From Siphonodentalium dalli (Eukaryota; Mollusca; Scaphopoda; Gadilida; Siphonodentaliidae), in assembly GCA_032622095.1 (NCBI GenBank), contig CP136064.1, forward strand, positions 45,955,573 through 46,019,572: a DNA stretch of 64,000 nt, read 5' to 3'. Below the pieces are notes generated by a model. It searched no databases. It saw only the letters and a program-made list of their open reading frames with translations, and had not been told where the DNA came from. Position 1 is the first letter of the stretch; each line of letters opens with the position of its first letter. This document shows, piece after piece, positions 60,801 through 64,000 of this stretch. Made by a program: the position numbers and the translations under genes.

Positions 60801-61995
60801 AGACATGGGAGTTGAACAAACAAGATTACCACAGGCAGATTTTAAAGACTGTAGATTTATTGGTGAGATTGGGATTCATCTGCAACCACAAATGGACATG
60901 TATTTTAATAGAAGTAAATTGTTTTTGAAAATTCCATCTAAAATTATTGCTGCTAAATGTAAACATAGTATATAGTATATATTTAACGATATAGATGTGT
61001 TTACATGCCAATTACATGCATTAAAACAAAATTAAAATTTTTTTTATTTTTTTTTGGGTTGAAATTATTTTTTTGGGTTGAAATTTGAAAAAAAAAGTCC
61101 AGGTCGGCCCAATTTCGGCAGGTCGGCCGGTTTAACGGAAACACAGATGTTTTTTTTTTTGGCCTAATGAATTGAGCACCCAAAATTTCAAAATTCAAGC
61201 ATTTTCTAGCTGCACAAATACATCTGACCAGCACTGGATTAGCTCTGGATTACTCCCTGATAAACATAACGGCAATAATTCCGCGAATAAGAAATCCTGC
61301 GTGTGATATGTTTACAACAATGACGCTGTTTTCTGACTATATGGATATCAAATGTATGAAAATAACTTATATTGGCATGATTATTTATTATTCCTTCCTC
61401 AATACCTCAGTGGAGTGTTTCACATCACTTTAACCCTTTACCCAACAGAACGACCCTGTGCCAATGCATTCTCTTATATATGCGAGTCGACCATAGGTCG
61501 CCTCGCATATATAAGAGAATGCATTGGCTTAACACATATTAAAAATGATAAAATTGTCAAAGAATGTAGAAAAATATTATAAAAATTGTTAAAAACTGTA
61601 AGAAAAAAATATAAAATTGTTAAAGAATGTAAGAAAACATGGTAAATGCATTCTCTTATATATGCGAGGCGACGTATGGTCGACTCGCATATATAAGAGA
61701 TAATATGCGAGGCGACCTATGGTCGACTTGCATATATAAGAGAATGCATTGGCACAGGGCATAACTGTAACCATCACAATGTGGTCAATGAACCGATTCC
61801 AATGATATCCATATTTGTATGGTGTTATTGGGACAGACCGAAGATATTTTAGGCTGTTGAAGGTTTATTTGGGCGTTTTTGGCCGTTTTGTTGGGTAAAG
61901 GGTTAACAAGGCTTGTTTGGCTTTTTCAGGTTACTGTGATTGGAGCATGCGGAGAGGAACAGATTGTTGCGGTCAAGCCTATAACCAAAAAATAA
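39706..61995 (+). CDS. EIF5A: eukaryotic translation initiation factor 5A, four coding exons
   Basis: eIF5A binds the ribosome E site and promotes elongation (notably at proline-rich stretches) and termination. It is the only known protein carrying hypusine, made from one lysine by deoxyhypusine synthase and hydroxylase. Coding exons: 39706-39873, 40736-40840, 48866-48997, 61930-61995, joined in phase 0, giving 156 residues (human 154). The hypusine loop [12 protein letters not shown] is intact with the modified lysine at K51. The SH3-like N-terminal domain ends near residue 82; [15 protein letters not shown] leads into the OB-fold C-terminal domain, ending VAVKPITKK. The start ATG has G at -3 and +4 and follows an acceptor at 39694, so the 5' UTR is split. 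All GT/AG sites are good. No frameshift or stop is present, so the gene appears functional. The C-terminal half is more diverged than the N-terminal half, as is usual for the family. Confidence 0.97.
39874..40735 (+). other. EIF5A: eIF5A intron after coding exon 1 (862 bp)
   Basis: gtgagt ... tattttacag. Contains one copy (about 40095-40370) of a roughly 270-bp segment that recurs in the same orientation near the end of the last intron (60750-61030). Confidence 0.85.
40736..40840 (+). CDS. EIF5A: eIF5A coding exon 2
   Basis: 105 nt, 35 codons, [20 protein letters not shown].. to ..VQRKDYQ, the end of the SH3-like domain and the linker. Acceptor ttttacag, donor CAG|gtaaca. Confidence 0.97.
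41182..41647. mobile_element. MITE family A, copy 1
   Basis: 466 bp with terminal inverted repeats beginning GTGACCCGCCATATCAAATC, flanked by AATT on both sides (41178-41181, 41648-41651). Just inside each end sits a hairpin of about 70-78 bp (gccaatgcattctcttatat .. its complement) at 41234-41311 and about 41529-41597. The centre has an additional cagagcccc..ggggctcc stem. No coding capacity. Confidence 0.88.
43297..43732. mobile_element. MITE family B (piggyBac-like termini), copy 1
   Basis: Bounded by TTAA at both ends; termini CCCTTTACTTAACCCAGAAC and TTTGTTGGGTAAAGGG. It contains the same double hairpin module (gccaatgcattctcttatat .. gagaatgcattggc) as family A at about 43328-43396 and 43510-43579, then a unique right flank shared with 61430-61906. 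Confidence 0.85.
44562..45070 (+). mobile_element. hairpin-headed element (TATACCCCC..GGGGGTATA)
   Basis: The head tatacccccat / atggggggggggtata forms a stem, then a CTGTCCGTC/TCCG tract, then two monomers with aacaatgaaccgatttcaat / aacaaatatgaaccgatttc and ttttcgactta. It ends in gggtccgtctgtc at about 45050. Confidence 0.65.
45885..47495. other. CpG-richer edges with weak inverted similarity
   Basis: attaatcaggcctctcattatc at 45876 resembles the complement of gataatgcgaggcctgtatta at 47471, and both neighbourhoods contain gaggc/gcctcg-rich sequence. It could be an old transposon of about 1.6 kb, but the similarity is short and the interior shows nothing diagnostic. Confidence 0.25.
48179..48636. 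mobile_element. MITE family A, copy 2
   Basis: 458 bp, same termini and internal hairpins as copy 1, flanked by AAAT duplications (48175-48178, 48637-48640). It lies 230 bp before the acceptor of coding exon 3. Two copies with different 4-bp duplications confirm the ends of the element. Confidence 0.9.
48866..48997 (+). CDS. EIF5A: eIF5A coding exon 3 (OB-fold domain)
   Basis: 132 nt, 44 codons, [20 protein letters not shown].. to ..RNEDDIQ. Acceptor tctctcaag (AAG, somewhat weaker than CAG), donor CAG|gtaaaa. The [11 protein letters not shown] segment aligns with DGYLSLLQDSG of human eIF5A. Confidence 0.95.
49130..56054 (+). mobile_element. giant hairpin-headed tandem element with 155-165 bp monomers (more than 30)
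   Basis: Starts with a hairpin (agctcaactttac / gtaaagtttgagct, 49130-49159), then a TCCG/GTGTACGT microsatellite, then monomers every 155-165 bp containing gggctacaggtcgtac, tttagtctgatcatcataaa, gacatgtagatgggaacgag, gtcattttggggtcattcgg, catggccgccagcagccatc. It ends at aagttgagct (56045-56054), the reverse complement of its first ten bases. Two unit types occur (one ending ttactctttgtatgactaaa, one ttcaaaatttaatccattag). Shared variants spaced about 800 and 1,450 bp apart show block duplication. Interrupted at 53179-54517. Confidence 0.88.
53179..54517 (+). mobile_element. hairpin-headed element nested in the giant array, copy 1
   Basis: Head atgtttacccataccatgta / tatggtaaacat, then (TCCG/TCTG)n, then about four monomers of 160-170 bp with actcaaacattttttatctg, gaaccaaatttggtatgtga, gatcgagttcgaatatgggt and gttatggcccttttt. 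The 3' end carries a perfect 7-bp stem gccgatc-gt-gatcggc (54495-54510) and ctctcgtt. The host array is split in mid-monomer and resumes after it, showing the order of insertion. Confidence 0.82.
58191..59445. mobile_element. hAT-type DNA transposon, non-autonomous, 1,255 bp
   Basis: Termini TAGGGGTGGGAAGATAC and GTATCTTCCACCCCTA are near-perfect inverted repeats, flanked by a perfect 8-bp target duplication ATAGTTGC (58183-58190 and 59446-59453). The 8-bp duplication and the TAGGGGTG end are hAT hallmarks. Subterminal stretches are rich in cgatac/gtatcg, probably transposase-binding repeats. Only a short BED-finger-like frame remains, so it needs a transposase in trans. Confidence 0.92.
58889..59113 (+). 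pseudogene. BED-type zinc-finger relic of a hAT transposase
   Basis: 74 codons, starting [17 protein letters not shown], with [19 protein letters not shown] near residues 28-46. K-S-K-V-W-x-H-F is the characteristic start of a BED finger, here with a 6-residue internal duplication (KSKVWH). A Cys and a YKC follow (C57 and C63), but the spacing is not a clear BED C-x2-C pair. The catalytic RNase-H-like domain is absent. Found inside the hAT element, which fits a truncated transposase N-terminus; a domesticated role is not indicated. Confidence 0.55.
59917..61429. other. eIF5A intronic DNA with duplicated segment
   Basis: Mostly non-tandem. About 60750-61030 is the second copy of the segment at 40095-40370 (both contain agacttcttcccacaag, ggcag.ttttaaagactg and gattgggattcatctgcaac). 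The rest has no recognisable feature. Confidence 0.6.
61430..61906. mobile_element. MITE family B, copy 2, abutting the last eIF5A exon
   Basis: TTAA at 61430-61433 and 61903-61906; termini CCCTTTACCCAACAGAACG and CGTTTTGTTGGGTAAAGGG. Internal hairpins gccaatgcattctcttatat .. as in family A, with an extra partial hairpin duplication at about 61648-61700. It ends 23 bp before the acceptor of the last coding exon. Confidence 0.9.
61930..61995 (+). CDS. EIF5A: eIF5A coding exon 4 (C-terminus)
   Basis: 66 nt including the stop: [20 protein letters not shown] then K and TAA at 61993-61995. Acceptor ggctttttcag. The VTV..A...E.IVAVK pattern matches the last strands of the eIF5A OB fold. Confidence 0.95.
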   Translation, partial: VTVIGACGEEQIVAVKPITKK

Positions 61996-62034
61996 AGTGC
62001 TTAAACCCCGATAAAACTGATGAACAATGTTCCT

Positions 62035-62040
62035 AATAAA
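62035..62040 (+). terminator. EIF5A: polyadenylation signal of eIF5A
   Basis: AATAAA 40 bp after the stop codon, followed by a GT-rich stretch (gctgctgtgtc, about 62052) that would serve as the downstream element. Another AATAAA overlaps the stop codon (61991-61996) but is probably too close to be the main signal. Confidence 0.7.
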
Positions 62041-62589
62041 ATTATTTTAGCATGCTGCTGTGTCATCCATGGATAGAGATCCAGATCCATTATGTGTATT
62101 GTTGAGAGATGAGAGGATGTTGTCTTCCTGATATATGAATACTTCTGTTACTGGCCGCGGCCTGCTGAAAGACATCAACAGTGACAATTTTGTTGTCTTT
62201 TTCATACCAGGGTTCCTTGTTACACGGGACCAGCCCGAGATGACCCTCTACCAGTAATGTGATCGGACTGACTACTTGATGACTATGGAATGTGACATAT
62301 CGATCCATTTGGGACTGTTTCATTGCTATGTTCTGATGTCATCCTTAAACTCGTGAGAAGTTTCTAGATAAACTGAGCAGTGAATGTCGAACACTATGAA
62401 TCTATAGCTTTTTAAAAATACACATAATTATGAGTCTGTGATGGATGTGCATATAAATGTGGGAATCTTGGAGTTTCATTTAATTATCGTACAACTTTTA
62501 GATTCGTATTAACATGTAGGTTAAAAGATTTGATTACCCCATTCATGGACCAATAATCATTTTTACACACCGCCAGAGTACCTTTGGAC
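62041..62589. other. intergenic DNA after eIF5A, no gene recognised
   Basis: Short frames only, without domains. Could include alternative longer 3' UTR. Confidence 0.4.
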
Positions 62590-62757
62590 TACAGTAATGC
62601 CCTAAGTAATCGACTTCTTAACCACAGCAGAATTATGGGTAACTTTTCATGATTTAGTCGGAAATATGGCTTGTTGCAATTCATCGGAAAGCTCTCCTGA
62701 AAAGTTTCCCATAATTCTGCTGTGGTTAAGAAGTCGCTTACTTAGAGCATTACTGTA
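62590..62757. mobile_element. Tc1/mariner-like MITE, 168 bp
   Basis: TA at each end, termini CAGTAATGCCCTAAGTAA and the near-complement TTACTTAGAGCATTACTG. The arms of about 57 bp pair almost completely (cttcttaaccacagcagaat / attctgctgtggttaagaag). TA target and CAGT ends fit Tc1/mariner-type elements. Confidence 0.8.
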
Positions 62758-62877
62758 TGTGTGCAGTTGTACTCAAGCAACTTCGCTTTTATATCATTAG
62801 CTTACTTCTATTTATGGCAACAAACCAAAGGGCACATGACATGAAATAGTCTCCAGTTATAAAGCCTGCAAATAGTG

Positions 62878-63259
62878 TGTCTGTCATTTGCAGAATGTGG
62901 TCACAAGAGGGTGAATTCAGTGACACTATCCTGCACAGCAGTCTAGCATCACAAAATTCACCCTCTGCGAACCTCATTCTTTTGAGGCCTCAACTGCTGT
63001 GGGGGACATAAAATCAGTTTGAATTTCCTCCAGTGATGTTCACCCATTAGTAACTCGATTACGCATTTTATCTACTGCAAATTAGGGATATAGAAACTTC
63101 CCAGAAGGGAAAAAGTAACTAAAAACAATATTAATTTGAGACTATACATGCATCCCAGAAGATTAGGTCCCCAGAGGATGAATTTAGTGATGCTAGCCCA
63201 CTGTGGGGTAGCTTCACTAAATGCACACTCTGGGGACCTCATTCTGCAAATGACAGACA
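62878..63259. mobile_element. palindromic MITE with TGTCTGTCATTTGCAGAAT termini
   Basis: Perfect 19-bp terminal inverted repeats (62878-62896 and 63241-63259). Inside each end is a sub-palindrome (gaggg.gaattcagtgacac.. / ..ttcaccctc and gaggatgaatttagtgatgc / gcttcactaaatgcac). Same layout as 37001-37393. Confidence 0.8.
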
Positions 63260-64000
63260 ATATTTCAAGGCTTGGCATTATTGTAACAACACATGCATAG
63301 GTTTTGAATCATAAATTGTGTTGCTATGCAGAAATCAAGTGGTAAACTTTTCAGCTTGTTAGAATTTGCACTGCCACCATAAAGAAAAGTTTATTTCTTT
63401 TGCGCCCTCCCCTGTCTATGATTATTATTTCTGATTGTGTTAATCAAATCTGATCACCTACATGTAAATACACCTTCAGTTGTTCTCCCATCTTTACTGG
63501 TACTTAGGACTTGTGTGATTTTTAAGAGGTAAGCATGCTTCTATCCCCTTTCCCCCCTCCCTATTATTAACTGGCATTCAGTGTTTAATAGGCCCAAATT
63601 TAACCAGTATTGACAGAAGAAAAGGTTTGCCGGTTTTATAGCACTAGTAAATATCATTTAGACCAAAATCCTTGAAATAATTCCTGATTATCCACAAATA
63701 ATAACTTTTCATTCCACTTGTCTGGACTCTGGAAGTGAATTTTTTTCCCAACTTTCTTATTTCAATTTTTCCCATTATTTTGGTAATGGCACCTGTGTTT
63801 ATCTGGATTAGATATTTGCTCATATTTCATTGCATTAGTCATATCTGAGTGTATTTTCCGTTATGCTTTCATCATTTCACACGCTTCGGTGTATTATGCT
63901 TTCCCATTGTCAAACCTCTTCAGTCATTCATAAGTGATCATTTTACTACAGTAGCTTAATTGTTCTCACCTGGTTGTGTAACATAATGTGTTATTCCCAT
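63260..64000. other. intergenic DNA, no feature recognised
   Basis: AT-rich, with T-rich runs; no coding segment or repeat that I can support. Confidence 0.4.

Larger units (their letters stand above)
48998..61929 (+). other. EIF5A: eIF5A last intron (about 12.9 kb)
   Basis: gtaaaa ... ctttttcag. Almost entirely made of repeats: the array at 49130-56054, the hairpin-headed elements at 53179-54517 and 56569-59916, the hAT element at 58191-59445, the segmental duplicate at 60750-61030 and the family B MITE at 61430-61906. Confidence 0.9.

Overview
This window is nuclear DNA from an animal with introns, long intergenic distances and a very high load of repeats. The repeat style suggests a lophotrochozoan, most likely a mollusc. 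Many elements have a short hairpin head, a TCCG-type microsatellite and then tandem monomers of about 150-210 bp, which resembles the pearl / Helentron-associated elements known from bivalves. That taxonomic call is an inference; the coding exons fit any metazoan. No bacterial operon, phage, CRISPR array or rRNA gene is visible, and I recognised no tRNA.

Two host genes can be supported. (1) The left end holds the first two coding exons of a Y-box (cold-shock-domain) protein gene on the minus strand (2497-2772). Its exon 2 encodes the RNP1-bearing segment of the cold-shock domain, and the rest of the gene lies beyond the left edge. (2) The right half holds a complete coding region for translation factor eIF5A on the plus strand. 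Four coding exons lie between 39706 and 61995, all introns are phase 0, and the product is 156 residues with the hypusine-site lysine at K51. Its introns of about 0.9, 8.0 and 12.9 kb contain most of the right-hand transposons.

Layout: 1-3.0 kb, Y-box 5' end, with a near-perfect 670-bp palindrome in its intron. 3.9-4.7 kb, short tandem repeats. 4.77-14.64 kb, a giant foldback-like structure. Its arms are a GC-rich 131-146 bp satellite (A) followed by an 84-bp satellite (Z) derived from a C2H2 zinc-finger array, repeated in opposite orientation on the right, with a later insertion at about 7.74-9.88 kb. 14.64-17.57 and 20.2-24.37 kb, two copies of another foldback element whose inverted arms flank a tandem core. 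18.04-18.70 kb, an 18-19 bp EcoRI-containing repeat. 19.72-19.88 kb, a palindromic satellite. 25.0-25.5 kb, a long GA tract. 25.5-29.9 kb, the longest low-repeat stretch, with a speculative eIF5A promoter/5' exon. 29.9-38.4 kb, hairpin-headed tandem elements, partly inside a larger inverted structure (30.92-35.92 kb). 39.26-62.04 kb, eIF5A with MITEs of at least three types in or next to it, a hAT element carrying a BED-finger relic, and a huge 155-165 bp array (49.1-56.05 kb) studded with YY1-like motifs. 62.0-64.0 kb, intergenic DNA with two small palindromic MITEs.

The observations most worth a second look are the zinc-finger-derived satellite with two zinc ligands systematically lost and a 1,008-bp higher-order period; the giant inverted A-Z...Z-A structure; two MITE families with different termini but the same internal double-hairpin module; and a TTAA-flanked MITE ending 23 bp before the last eIF5A exon.
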